This document shows positions 25,902 through 34,665 of a DNA stretch of 64,000 nucleotides, in pieces; the first letter of the stretch is position 1; each line of letters starts with the position of its first letter. The position numbers and the translations under genes were made by a program. The notes under the pieces are model-generated. The model made no database searches and had not been told where the DNA came from. It was given only the letters and a program-made list of their open reading frames with translations. Origin of the DNA: Gammaproteobacteria bacterium (GTDB taxonomy: Bacteria > Pseudomonadota > Gammaproteobacteria > Enterobacterales > Alteromonadaceae); contig JAAFAI010000005.1 in the NCBI GenBank assembly GCA_018222405.1, positions 124,001 to 188,000 of the forward strand, given 5' to 3'.

Positions 25902-25927
25902 AAAGGGCTGTGATCACACAGCCCTTT
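25902..25927. terminator. Bidirectional Rho-independent terminator
   Basis: AAAGGGCTGTG, loop ATCA, CACAGCCCTTT: 11 perfect pairs flanked by an A-run and a short T-run. It serves the subtilase and the convergent small Cys-rich gene. Confidence 0.85.
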
Positions 25928-25947
25928 CTAACTCACACCGCGATAAC

Positions 25948-26184
25948 TCAGGCTTCTTTAGCAAAGCCTCTGAACACATACCCCAGTGCATCACAAGCCC
26001 GCCCTACCGGACAGTCTTCTTTATGCACTATATCCAACCCCACTTTTACTGCTTTCTCTTTGCACACACTGCACTCACAAGCCGCGTTACACGACTCGTC
26101 ACTGATAAACTGGCCAGCGTCGAGCAAATCCATAATGATGATCTTGAGATCTTCCCGAGAAACGTCCACATTCGTCTCCTGCAT
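25948..26184 (-). CDS. Small Cys-rich protein of unknown function
   Basis: 78 residues. The central stretch C-N-A-A-C-E-C-S-V-C has four Cys, and D-C-P-V-G-R-A-C adds two, which could hold a metal or an iron-sulfur cluster. The N-terminal third is amphipathic helix-like (D-L-K-I-I-I-M-D-L-L). No signal peptide. The frame shares the subtilase terminator, which supports it as a real gene. I do not recognise the family. Confidence 0.62.
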   Translation of the reverse strand: MQETNVDVSREDLKIIIMDLLDAGQFISDESCNAACECSVCKEKAVKVGLDIVHKEDCPVGRACDALGYVFRGFAKEA

Positions 26185-26414
26185 ACGATAAATTTCATCG
26201 TTATTATATTTGCAGTGGCCGGAACAGGTGCATATTGATGGGGATAATCAGGTATAGTCAGACAAACTCTGACTCATTAAACTTTAGTATAAAAAAATTA
26301 AAAAATCTCAGAAAATCAATGCACCAACTATTCACTGCCAGATGTGCGCCTGATTGTGACATCCACGAATATTTCCTGCTAACATAACAACAAACCTCCT
26401 GGCCAGATACGATT

Positions 26415-27059
26415 GTGAAAATACTTGTTATTCCTGTTACCCCGTTTGCTCAGAACTGCTCATTAATCTGGGATCCCGACACCATGAAAGGTGCGCTGGT
26501 CGACCCCGGCGGCGATGAAGAAAAGCTCTATAAAGCAGTTACCGAGCAACAGGTTACCATCGAAAAAATTATTCTCACCCATGGGCATCTCGACCATGTT
26601 GGCGGTACTACTGCCGTGGCCGCCCATTACAACGTGCCGATCATTGGCCCGCATATTGGAGACAAGTTCTGGCTCGATGCCCTGATGCAACAGAGTCAGA
26701 TGTTTGGCTTTCCCCCGGCCCAGCCGTTCAGCCCAAATCAGTGGTTAACCGAAGACGATACCATTTCGGTGGGTAACCTGACGCTGGAAATTCTGCATTG
26801 TCCGGGGCATACGCCCGGTCACGTTGCGCTGGTGGAACGCAGCAGCAATAAAGTGATTGTCGGCGATATCATTTTTGCCGGTTCAATTGGCCGTACCGAC
26901 TTTCCTCAGGGCAACCACCAGCAATTAATTGAAGCGATCCGTGAAAAGCTGTTCACATTACCAGATGAAATGACGATATACCCCGGCCACGGCCCAACCA
27001 CCAGCATCGGGCACGAACGCTCAACTAACCCGTTTGTGGCAGACGCCAAATTTGGCTAG
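26415..27059 (+). CDS. gloC: Hydroxyacylglutathione hydrolase GloC-type (YcbL-like)
   Basis: 214 residues, the length of E. coli YcbL/GloC. The MBL-fold signature T-H-G-H-L-D-H gives His56, His58, Asp60 and His61; H-C-P-G-H-T-P-G-H and Y-P-G-H-G-P provide further ligands. N-terminus I-P-V-T-P-F-A-Q-N-C-S-L-I-W is nearly diagnostic. It hydrolyses S-lactoylglutathione as the second step of methylglyoxal detoxification in the cytoplasm. The start is a GTG at 26415; no in-frame ATG lies near the conserved N-terminus. Stands alone, convergent with the MipA/OmpV gene. Confidence 0.93.
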   Translation: MKILVIPVTPFAQNCSLIWDPDTMKGALVDPGGDEEKLYKAVTEQQVTIEKIILTHGHLDHVGGTTAVAAHYNVPIIGPHIGDKFWLDALMQQSQMFGFPPAQPFSPNQWLTEDDTISVGNLTLEILHCPGHTPGHVALVERSSNKVIVGDIIFAGSIGRTDFPQGNHQQLIEAIREKLFTLPDEMTIYPGHGPTTSIGHERSTNPFVADAKFG

Positions 27060-27068
27060 CGTCTACCG

Positions 27069-27092
27069 AAAAAAAAGCGCGGGAAGCGGCTT
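27069..27092. terminator. Likely bidirectional terminator (gloC / mipA-ompV)
   Basis: AAGCGC, loop GGGAA, GCGGCTT (one bulged base), preceded by eight A on the plus strand, which gives a U-run for the minus-strand transcript. The plus-strand side has a less regular T-rich tail. Confidence 0.6.
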
Positions 27093-27110
27093 CTTGCTAT
27101 TTTATTAGCT

Positions 27111-28019
27111 TTACCAGGTGGCTTTTGCATCACTTTTATACGCACGCCAAACAAACCCGACACCCACACTGTAAGTGACATCTTTCTCAAAAAGCGGACT
27201 GTTTTCATTCGCAGAACCACGATTAAATTGCACCGATGTGGTTAAAAAGCCCCGCACGTTTTTAATCACCGGGAACGCCAGTCCTGCCGACAACTCTGCG
27301 CCCAGGTAGCCACTTTGTGCATCGTAGGCAGGCCTGACCGCGGTGGCATACTCTGACGTTACCTCATAAAAGTAATCATGTAACTTTTCGGTGGCCCAGG
27401 TTGTTCTGAGAGCCAGGCTAAAACCGGTCTCCGGCAGAAAAACGCCTCGTTGCTGGTAGGTCAGGGTCGGCTCAAAGACAAATCCTCTGGCGTCAAATCC
27501 GCCAAAATCGGTAGAGAAGACGGCACGGGCCTGTAGACGGGCGTTCAGGCGCGAGTTACCGCCCCCATCAAAAGAAAAGTCTTTAATTTTGTAGATCAGC
27601 TGTGGGCCAAGCTCAACCAGATAGTCGAGCTCTGGCATGCCTTCGCGAACGGTATTGTCATCACTGTCAGCAGCAAAAGCACCACCAAAACTCATATCGA
27701 GCTCCAGCCTGTCATTTTCGAGGAATACGGCTCTTGCTCCTCCTCTACCGCCCACACGAAAAATATCACCACGATAAATGACATAAGGTAATACCAGAGC
27801 TACAAAATTACGTTCTGATGAGGCCGGATAATTCGGTGACTCGATCATGCCGCCGCCTAAGCCCGCTTCCCATAGAGGGAGTCGCTCATTGAGCCCCTCA
27901 AAGCCGGTCAAATCACGATTCGGCGAGTCTTCAATAGCCGCATCTTCAGACGCGGCGGGACTTCCACTGCATAGCAAAGTCAGCAAAATCAGCCCGCTCA
28001 GTTTTTTGAAAAAACACAT
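27111..28019 (-). CDS. MipA/OmpV family outer-membrane protein
   Basis: 302 residues with a signal peptide (about 1-23), then alternating beta-strands with W-E-A-G-L-G-G-G near the mature N-terminus and an aromatic C-terminus (A-T-W). These features fit the MipA/OmpV beta-barrel family, which includes a murein-synthesis scaffold protein and Vibrio OmpV. It sits in the outer membrane; its precise role here is unknown. Single-gene unit, convergent with gloC. Confidence 0.88.
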   Translation of the reverse strand: MCFFKKLSGLILLTLLCSGSPAASEDAAIEDSPNRDLTGFEGLNERLPLWEAGLGGGMIESPNYPASSERNFVALVLPYVIYRGDIFRVGGRGGARAVFLENDRLELDMSFGGAFAADSDDNTVREGMPELDYLVELGPQLIYKIKDFSFDGGGNSRLNARLQARAVFSTDFGGFDARGFVFEPTLTYQQRGVFLPETGFSLALRTTWATEKLHDYFYEVTSEYATAVRPAYDAQSGYLGAELSAGLAFPVIKNVRGFLTTSVQFNRGSANENSPLFEKDVTYSVGVGFVWRAYKSDAKATW

Positions 28020-28232
28020 GGTGTAATCCTAAACAAGAAAAAATAAAGTCCATAAGACCGATCTTAATCTGGCATAAACGACTCTTTATACTCAATAAAT
28101 AGCGTCAGGGATGAAAAAATCACCAGACAAAGGCAGCAGAACGTTAACCGATAGGCAGTACCGCATAATTAAGTCTTTTGCTCAAGGCAATTGGCGCTAT
28201 GGTGCCATTACTTCAGACTAAGATCTTTTCTG

Positions 28233-28586
28233 ATGGGATTGCCGGACTTTATAAAACATTGGTTTCGCCCTGCCCGGCTCCCGATGATTGCAGTAGGCAC
28301 TGATATCGCTTCTTACCAACTGGTTGAATATCTTACCAATTCGCCAAAGTTCGCCCCCTTATACGTATTAAACGAAGAGCCCTGGCATCTCCGCACGTAT
28401 ATGTTTGGTGCGCAATTGCGCTATGCCAGTGGGCTTCTTGCTCTGGTCGAAAAGCACCAAATCAAAAAGGTCTATCGTGTCACACCGGAAGACTACGCGA
28501 GGCTGGAATTTGAGTGCACGAAGGAGTTATCGGTAAAAGACTGTGAGCTGTGCCTGCTGAGTAAAGGAGAGTTACCGCAAGACTGA
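28233..28586 (+). CDS. Small protein with Rossmann-like/CapD N-terminal-like fold, function unknown
   Basis: 117 residues from the ATG at 28233; a TTG at 28191 would add 14 residues and seems less likely. The pattern I-A-V-G-T-D-I-A-S-Y-Q-L-V-E-Y-L, then P-L-Y-V-L-N-E-E-P-W and a later L-L-A-L-V-E-K-H-Q-I-K-K-V-Y, resembles the nucleotide-binding N-terminal domain found before CapD-type sugar epimerases. Only that domain is present, without a catalytic part. Two Cys (D-C-E-L-C) lie near the C-terminus. No link with neighbours is evident. Confidence 0.55.
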   Translation: MGLPDFIKHWFRPARLPMIAVGTDIASYQLVEYLTNSPKFAPLYVLNEEPWHLRTYMFGAQLRYASGLLALVEKHQIKKVYRVTPEDYARLEFECTKELSVKDCELCLLSKGELPQD

Positions 28587-28643
28587 ACCACTCGGGTTCA
28601 AAAGCAAAAGCTGACCGTCTATAACGATCAGCCGTTAACCTTA

Positions 28644-29459
28644 CTAAGCTTGTTCGTAGGGTTCGTTGTCTTCCAGCACATTTTGATTCATGGAGTCGCA
28701 GGGTCGCGGACAACAGGGACGGCCCACCACTTTAGCCGGTACACCTACTACCGTAACATGAGGCGGAACATCGTTAAGCACAACACTGCCTGCACCCACT
28801 TTTGAACCTTCGCCAATTTCGATATTGCCCAGCACCTTAGCACCCGAGCCGAGCATGACGCCCTGACGAATCTTAGGATGACGGTCGCCACTCTCGTTAC
28901 CGGTACCGCCAAGCGTAACGTTTTGCAGAACCGAAACGTTATCTTCAATGACCGCTGTTTCGCCCACTACGATACCTGTGGCGTGGTCGAACATTACGCC
29001 CTTGCCGATGGTAGCCGCCGGGTGAATGTCCACGGCAAAGGTTTCTGAATTGCGACTTTGTAAAAACAATGCCAGTTGCTGTCGGCCCTGCTGCCACAGA
29101 TAGTGCGCCATACGATGCACCTGCACAGCCTGAAAGCCTTTGAAGTGCACCAGCACATTAAGGTAATTGGTTACTGCCGGGTCACGAGTGTAAATAGCGC
29201 GAATATCCTCGATGGCCGACTCAACGATGGCCGGTTCCAGCAAATAGGCTTCATCCAGAATTTCTCTGATAGTCAGCGCGGGCATCACATCGTCGGCCAT
29301 TTTGTTCGACAAAATAAAGCTCAGCGAAGACTCAAAGTTGTGATGGGTTAAAATGCAGGCATGAATAAAACTCGCTAACAGCGGTTCTTCATCGACAATT
29401 TGACGCGCTTCTTTTTTTAGCTGCAGCCAAAAATCAGCGGTATCGGTCAGTGCATGCAT
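28644..29459 (-). CDS. cysE: Serine O-acetyltransferase
   Basis: 271 residues. A helical N-terminal domain is followed by the left-handed beta-helix of hexapeptide repeats; D-H-A-T-G-I-V-V-G-E-T-A and G-D-R-H-P-K-I are signature segments of CysE. It makes O-acetylserine from serine and acetyl-CoA for cysteine synthesis, in the cytoplasm, and is normally feedback-inhibited by cysteine. The ATG at 29459 has an AGGAA ribosome site. The C-terminal tail is Cys/Pro-containing (C-C-P-R-P-C). A single-gene unit. Confidence 0.95.
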   Translation of the reverse strand: MHALTDTADFWLQLKKEARQIVDEEPLLASFIHACILTHHNFESSLSFILSNKMADDVMPALTIREILDEAYLLEPAIVESAIEDIRAIYTRDPAVTNYLNVLVHFKGFQAVQVHRMAHYLWQQGRQQLALFLQSRNSETFAVDIHPAATIGKGVMFDHATGIVVGETAVIEDNVSVLQNVTLGGTGNESGDRHPKIRQGVMLGSGAKVLGNIEIGEGSKVGAGSVVLNDVPPHVTVVGVPAKVVGRPCCPRPCDSMNQNVLEDNEPYEQA

Positions 29460-29784
29460 GGGCGTTCCTAATTAGTTTGCTGTGCGGGTAAGGTTGAACA
29501 AGAATAAACCAGCCAACGCGCGTAGCGGTAACATAATGGTTTATGGCTTCAATTCAAGAGGTAACCCGAAAAAATTGCGATGGCCGGAGAATTCAGCGCG
29601 GTCTGCGACACCGGGAGGTTTATTTTACCTTATATCCGACCGGACTTCGCCGGGATCACTTTCATTAAGTTGCTACAGGCAATAATCCGCCATTATTGTG
29701 CAAGCGCGGTTTAACGCGGTAGGCTTTAATGGCATACTTTGCTTTTTATGGCCTGAATAAAAATACAGGTGTTTTTGTATTGCT
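29460..29784. other. Divergent intergenic region cysE / uvrD (325 bases)
   Basis: No gene seen. It should hold the promoters of cysE and uvrD. The only clear element is the dyad at 29762-29781. No CTGT-N8-ACAG LexA box was found, although uvrD is SOS-regulated in E. coli. Confidence 0.5.
29762..29781. promoter_or_regulatory. Inverted repeat over the uvrD translation start region
   Basis: AATACA, eight bases, TGTATT, ending three bases before the uvrD ATG. It takes the place of an obvious Shine-Dalgarno sequence, so it could be an operator or an RNA hairpin controlling translation. Confidence 0.4.
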
Positions 29785-31953
29785 ATGGATGTTTCTGAGT
29801 TACTCGACGAATTAAACGATAAACAGCGCGATGCCGTGGCAGCACCGCTGTCTAATATGCTGGTACTGGCGGGTGCCGGTAGTGGTAAAACCCGTGTACT
29901 GGTGCATCGCATCGCGTGGTTAATGCAGGTAGAGAATATCGCCCCTTACAGTATTCTGGCGGTAACCTTTACCAATAAAGCCGCGCGGGAAATGCGCGGG
30001 CGTATTGAGCATGTAATGGGCCGGCCGTTGAATACCATGTGGATAGGTACTTTCCATGGCCTGGCGCACCGTTTGTTGCGCGCCCACTACGCTGAAGCCA
30101 ATCTGCCGGAAAACTTCCAAATCCTCGACTCAGACGATCAGTACCGGCTGGTGCGGCGGGTGCTTAAGGCCATGAACCTGGATGAAAAACACTGGGCGCC
30201 ACGGCAAATCCAGTGGTACATCAACGGTAATAAAGACGAAGGTCTGCGCCCCCAGCACATTGAGACTCACGGCGATCATACCCAGCAGAAAATGCGCGAT
30301 ATCTATGCCGCGTATCAGGAAGCCTGCGACCGTTCAGGACTGGTAGACTTTGCCGAACTGTTGCTGCGGGCCCACGAATTATGGGTTAAGAATCCCGATG
30401 TGCTGGCCCATTACCAACGCCGCTTCCGCGCCGTGCTGGTAGACGAATTCCAGGATACCAACAATATCCAGTACGCCTGGTTACGACTGCTGTGTAATCA
30501 GGACAACAACATTATGATTGTAGGTGACGACGATCAGTCTATTTACGGCTGGCGTGGCGCCAATGTGGATAACATTCAGCACTTTCTGAAAGACTTCGAC
30601 GGCGCCTCAACCATTCGTCTGGAACAAAACTACCGTTCTACCGCCACTATACTCAAAGCAGCCAATACAGTTATCGATAATAACCAGGGTCGGCTGGGTA
30701 AAGAACTGTGGACCGACGGCGACGATGGCGAGCCGATTTCGATCTATGCCGGATTTAACGATCTCGATGAAGCGCGCTTTATTGTTGCGCAGATTTCCGA
30801 CTGGCATAACCAGGGTAATCAGTTAAAAGAAGTCGCTATTTTGTATCGTAATAACGCCCAGTCGCGTGTACTGGAAGAAGCCTTGCTGCATCAAAGCCTT
30901 CCTTACCGGATTTACGGCGGTCTGCGCTTCTTCGAGCGGCAGGAAATTAAAGATGCGCTGGGCTATATGCGCCTGGTTAACCACGCCCATGATGACGCCG
31001 CGTTTGAGCGGGTAGTGAATACGCCCAGTCGCGGTTTGGGTGAGCGCACACTTGCCACCATTCGCGAGCAAACCCGGTTGCAGGATTGCTCTATGTGGCA
31101 GGCCAGTTTGCAGCTATTGCAGGATGGCAGCCTCAAAGGTCGTGCAGCCAATGCGCTGAATGCCTTTATTGAGCTTATCAATAAACTGGCCGACGAATCC
31201 GAAGGCCAGCCGCTGGAAGAGCAAGCCAACAAAGCCATTAATCAGTCTGGCCTGTATGCCATGTATCAGGCTGAAAAGGGCGAAAAAGCCCAGGCACGGC
31301 TGGAAAACTTAGAAGAACTGGTTACCGCCTGTAAGCAGTTTGTGATCCCCGAAGAAGCCGATGAAATGACCCCTCTGCAGGCTTTCCTTGCCCACGCTTC
31401 ACTGGAAGCCGGTGAAACCCAGGCTAGCGGCGATCAGGATGCGGTGCAGCTTATGACCATTCACACTGCTAAGGGTCTGGAATTCCCGCTGGTATTTATT
31501 GCCGGGGTGGAAGAAGGCATGTTCCCCAGCCAGATGACCAACGACGAGCCCGGCCGCATGGAAGAAGAGCGCCGCCTGTGTTACGTAGGCATGACCCGGG
31601 CAATGAAAAAGCTGTATATGACCTACGCCGAAATGCGCCGGGTATACGGGCAGGAAAAATATCACACAGCCTCACGTTTTTTACGGGAAATTCCCAGCGA
31701 ATGTGTGGAAGAAATCCGCCTGACGTCTACAGTATCAAGACCGGTCACAAGTCGTTTCAGCAATGCAGCGTCCCATGAGCGGATGGAGCAAAGTGGTTTT
31801 TCACTGGGTCAGCGGGTAAGACATCGCAAATTTGGTGAAGGCGTAGTGCTAAACTATGAAGGTAGTGGCGATCATGCCCGGGTTCAGGTGAATTTTGATG
31901 AATTCGGCAGCAAGTGGCTGGTACTGAGCTTTGCCAAACTAGAGGTGATATAG
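29785..31953 (+). CDS. uvrD: ATP-dependent DNA helicase II UvrD
   Basis: 722 residues, the size of UvrD. Superfamily 1A motifs in order: Walker A A-G-A-G-S-G-K-T (about 29-36), T-F-T-N-K-A-A-R-E-M, V-D-E-F-Q-D-T-N, G-D-D-D-Q-S-I-Y-G-W-R-G, Q-N-Y-R-S, and the late T-I-H-T-A-K-G-L-E-F. The C-terminus has the Tudor-like RNA-polymerase-binding domain (G-E-G-V-V-L-N-Y). It unwinds 3'-to-5' in nucleotide-excision and mismatch repair. The ribosome site is unclear; the GGDEF gene follows by nine bases. Confidence 0.96.
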   Translation: MDVSELLDELNDKQRDAVAAPLSNMLVLAGAGSGKTRVLVHRIAWLMQVENIAPYSILAVTFTNKAAREMRGRIEHVMGRPLNTMWIGTFHGLAHRLLRAHYAEANLPENFQILDSDDQYRLVRRVLKAMNLDEKHWAPRQIQWYINGNKDEGLRPQHIETHGDHTQQKMRDIYAAYQEACDRSGLVDFAELLLRAHELWVKNPDVLAHYQRRFRAVLVDEFQDTNNIQYAWLRLLCNQDNNIMIVGDDDQSIYGWRGANVDNIQHFLKDFDGASTIRLEQNYRSTATILKAANTVIDNNQGRLGKELWTDGDDGEPISIYAGFNDLDEARFIVAQISDWHNQGNQLKEVAILYRNNAQSRVLEEALLHQSLPYRIYGGLRFFERQEIKDALGYMRLVNHAHDDAAFERVVNTPSRGLGERTLATIREQTRLQDCSMWQASLQLLQDGSLKGRAANALNAFIELINKLADESEGQPLEEQANKAINQSGLYAMYQAEKGEKAQARLENLEELVTACKQFVIPEEADEMTPLQAFLAHASLEAGETQASGDQDAVQLMTIHTAKGLEFPLVFIAGVEEGMFPSQMTNDEPGRMEEERRLCYVGMTRAMKKLYMTYAEMRRVYGQEKYHTASRFLREIPSECVEEIRLTSTVSRPVTSRFSNAASHERMEQSGFSLGQRVRHRKFGEGVVLNYEGSGDHARVQVNFDEFGSKWLVLSFAKLEVI

Positions 31954-31962
31954 GACGCATTA

Positions 31963-33216
31963 ATGCAGCAGAAGGTGCTGATAATTGAAGACAGTGCGAG
32001 TACTATCAGCCTGATGACCAAGCTGGTTGAAATGGCGCAGTTAAAGCCGGTACTCGCCACTTCACTGACTGCAGCCAAACACATCTTTATACACAGCGAC
32101 CCGGAAGACTATCTGTGCGCCATTGTCGACTATGACCTACCAGATGCTCCCAACGGTGAGGCCATCGACTTCGCTGTAAAAAGTTACCTGCCAACCATTG
32201 TTACCACAGCCAGATTAGATGAAGACATCCGCAAAGCGGTGCTGGCCCGGGATGTGGTGGATTATATTCCCAAAGAAAACGCGCAGATATTTGACTATCT
32301 CATGCGCCTGATTGGCCGGCTTGAGAAAAACAAAACCACCGGTGTACTGGTGATCAATCCCAAACGCAACGAGCGAACAGCCATGGCCGCCCTATTGCGC
32401 CGGCATAACTTCATTACCTATGAATGCGCCACCGCCGCTCAGGCAGAAACTCTCCTCGATGAACGCAGCCACATAAAACTGGTGTTTGTTGACAGTGATA
32501 TTCAGGATAAGCCGCCTACTCAGTTTGTTGCCTGGCTGCGCAAACAGTACAGTAAAGAAGATCTGGCGATAATTGGTGTCGCTAACGATCGCAACAATCT
32601 GCTCTCGGCACGCTTTATTAAAAGTGGTGCCAATGACTTCGTGCGGAAACCTTATCACCTTGAAGAGTTTCTTTGCCGGGTAAACCAGAACATTGAACTG
32701 CTGGAAAATGTAGAAACCATCAGGCGCACGGCGAATACCGACTACCTCACAGGTTTACCTAACCGCCGCCATTTTTTCTATACCGTAAATAAAATGCAGC
32801 GCAATCAGCCAGCTAATCAGGCGTTGGCATTACTGGATTTGGATTTTTTTAAAGCCATTAACGACACCCACGGCCATGACGCCGGCGATGAAGTGCTCAA
32901 AGTGGTAGCCAACCGCCTCGCGGTGATGTGTGCAGATGTGATTATTGCGCGCTTTGGCGGCGAGGAATTTTGCATCTACTTACCAGACACCGCCTATCAC
33001 AAAGCGCTAAACCGACTCGAAGATATACGTCGTAACATCAGTGAACATCCGGTTAAATTCGGCGAACTGACCTTAAACGTAACAGTCAGCATCGGCCTTA
33101 CCACACGAAGTGATCATAATATTCAGGCAATGCTCACCACCGCCGACAAACTGCTCTATCAGGCCAAGCACAAAGGCCGTAACAGAGTGGAACATAATGC
33201 CCCTTCTGGCTCTTAA
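31963..33216 (+). CDS. Diguanylate cyclase with two receiver domains (REC-REC-GGDEF)
   Basis: 417 residues. Receiver 1 (about 1-120) has the acidic pair in I-I-E-D-S, phospho-acceptor Asp56 in V-D-Y-D-L-P-D and the Lys of Y-I-P-K. Receiver 2 (about 125-245) has an Asp in V-F-V-D-S-D and Lys in V-R-K-P-Y, but N-P-K-R-N where the acidic pair should be, so it probably cannot be phosphorylated normally. The GGDEF domain has the active form G-G-E-E-F and D-L-D-F-F-K. The inhibitory-site R-x-x-D before it is replaced (M-C-A-D). It makes cyclic di-GMP. It follows uvrD by nine bases; no partner kinase is adjacent. Confidence 0.92.
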   Translation: MQQKVLIIEDSASTISLMTKLVEMAQLKPVLATSLTAAKHIFIHSDPEDYLCAIVDYDLPDAPNGEAIDFAVKSYLPTIVTTARLDEDIRKAVLARDVVDYIPKENAQIFDYLMRLIGRLEKNKTTGVLVINPKRNERTAMAALLRRHNFITYECATAAQAETLLDERSHIKLVFVDSDIQDKPPTQFVAWLRKQYSKEDLAIIGVANDRNNLLSARFIKSGANDFVRKPYHLEEFLCRVNQNIELLENVETIRRTANTDYLTGLPNRRHFFYTVNKMQRNQPANQALALLDLDFFKAINDTHGHDAGDEVLKVVANRLAVMCADVIIARFGGEEFCIYLPDTAYHKALNRLEDIRRNISEHPVKFGELTLNVTVSIGLTTRSDHNIQAMLTTADKLLYQAKHKGRNRVEHNAPSGS

Positions 33217-33261
33217 TGCTAGGAACCTGCGTTGGCGGCATTACGATTGCTTTATACAAAT

Positions 33262-33612
33262 TTACCTTACAAGCTCTAAAATCTCTTCTCCGTCAAAACT
33301 AACTGTTAATTGACTGCAGCCTTCTGAGACCACCTGGACATCAACAAACGAATCGTCTGTCGCACTATACATCTGTGCAGTCCATAGCTTAGCATTTGAT
33401 GTTGGTTTTAAGGCCTTTAAAACAACTAACCCAATTGCTTTTTTATTGTTGTCATGGGAATAGACAGTGATCTCAGACTTATTTAAGTTGATTAATAGTT
33501 CTGCGGGCTTAGCTGAGTGATTCCATACGCCCGAGATATCACACTCACTTTTCGCCTGCACAGAAAAAATTGAGGCCACCAGAATGGAACTAAAAACTGA
33601 GAATCTGAGCAT
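33262..33612 (-). CDS. Exported hypothetical protein
   Basis: 116 residues from the ATG at 33612, which has an AAAGGA ribosome site. A signal peptide (about 1-20, ending V-Q-A-K) precedes a small beta-rich domain with two Cys (E-C-D and E-G-C) that could form a disulfide; it opens with I-S-G-V-W-N-H-S, like lipocalin-type domains. AT-rich compared with its neighbours. I do not recognise a family. Confidence 0.62.
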   Translation of the reverse strand: MLRFSVFSSILVASIFSVQAKSECDISGVWNHSAKPAELLINLNKSEITVYSHDNNKKAIGLVVLKALKPTSNAKLWTAQMYSATDDSFVDVQVVSEGCSQLTVSFDGEEILELVR

Positions 33613-33735
33613 CAATATCCTTTACAGATAAAAGCTTATTACTGCCCCACAGAGTACGTTACAAAACGTATACTGACAAAACAGAGACCACGCGGATTAC
33701 GCCCCGCACCCATGCCGGACTATCCTGTACTACGC

Positions 33736-34650
33736 TTATGCCGCGCGTAAAACCTTACGCTGCTGCCGGTAGGTTTTCAGTGAATCAAGACTAAATAACA
33801 CCAGGCCACACCACACAAAGCCAAAGGTGACCAGTCTGGCGGGTTCCAACGGTTCATTGTACATCCCCACGGCAAAGATAAACATCAACGTGGGGCCGAT
33901 GTACTGAATAAGTCCGAGCGTAGTGAACATTATGCGTTTGGCCGCCGCATTAAATGCCAGCAGCGGCAGCGTAGTCACCACACCGGCAGCCATGAGCCAG
34001 GCATTTAACGACCATTCATTGCTTTGCATATTAGCCTCAGCGGAAGCAAAGTACACCCAGTAAAGCGCCGCAAACGGCAACAACACCAGGGTTTCCATAA
34101 ACAATCCCGGTAGTGGCTCAACGGGAATTTGTTTACGTAACAGGCCATAGATAGCAAAGCTGCCCGCCAGTAACAACGCTACCCAGGGTAAGGTACCGTG
34201 GGCAATAATGATATTCGCCACGCCGATGATCGCCAGCACTACAGCGGCTTTTTGCATGGTGCGCAGTCGTTCATTTAAAAACAGCCGGGCCAGAAACACA
34301 TTCAGCAACGGGTTTATGTAATAACCCAGACTGGCTTCGAGCATCATATCGGCATTGATAGCCCAGATGAACAGCAGCCAGTTACCGCCCAGCAACACAC
34401 TGGCCACGGCAAGTAATCCCATTAATCGTTTGGAACGGAAAATGGCCCTGACTTTAGCAAATTGCCCTAAGCCCAATAATAGCAAAGCCAGTAACGCCGC
34501 CGACCAGACAATACGATGCATCAGAATATCCGGCGCCGGTACACTGGCAATTTGCTTAAAATATAACGGGGCAATGCCCCACATGGTGTAGGCCGCCACC
34601 GCATAAAGAAGACCGGCGGTGGCCTGGCGTTGCGTAACCTCAGCGTTCAA
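33736..34650 (-). CDS. rarD: EamA-family transporter RarD
   Basis: 304 residues, about ten membrane helices, with the RarD-type opening A-Y-T-M-W-G-I-A-P-L-Y-F-K and the later L-G-Y-Y-I-N-P-L-L-N-V. A drug/metabolite-superfamily inner-membrane permease; the RarD substrate is not well established. No suitable ATG: the start is most likely the TTG at 34650, with AAGGAAA a few bases before. It follows mgtE by 15 bases and is probably co-transcribed with it. Confidence 0.92.
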   Translation of the reverse strand: MNAEVTQRQATAGLLYAVAAYTMWGIAPLYFKQIASVPAPDILMHRIVWSAALLALLLLGLGQFAKVRAIFRSKRLMGLLAVASVLLGGNWLLFIWAINADMMLEASLGYYINPLLNVFLARLFLNERLRTMQKAAVVLAIIGVANIIIAHGTLPWVALLLAGSFAIYGLLRKQIPVEPLPGLFMETLVLLPFAALYWVYFASAEANMQSNEWSLNAWLMAAGVVTTLPLLAFNAAAKRIMFTTLGLIQYIGPTLMFIFAVGMYNEPLEPARLVTFGFVWCGLVLFSLDSLKTYRQQRKVLRAA

Positions 34651-34665
34651 ATCGTTTCCTTTTCA

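Noticed and set aside
29460..29784. LexA/SOS box upstream of uvrD
   Set aside because: No CTGT-N8-ACAG match could be found; the dyad present does not fit.
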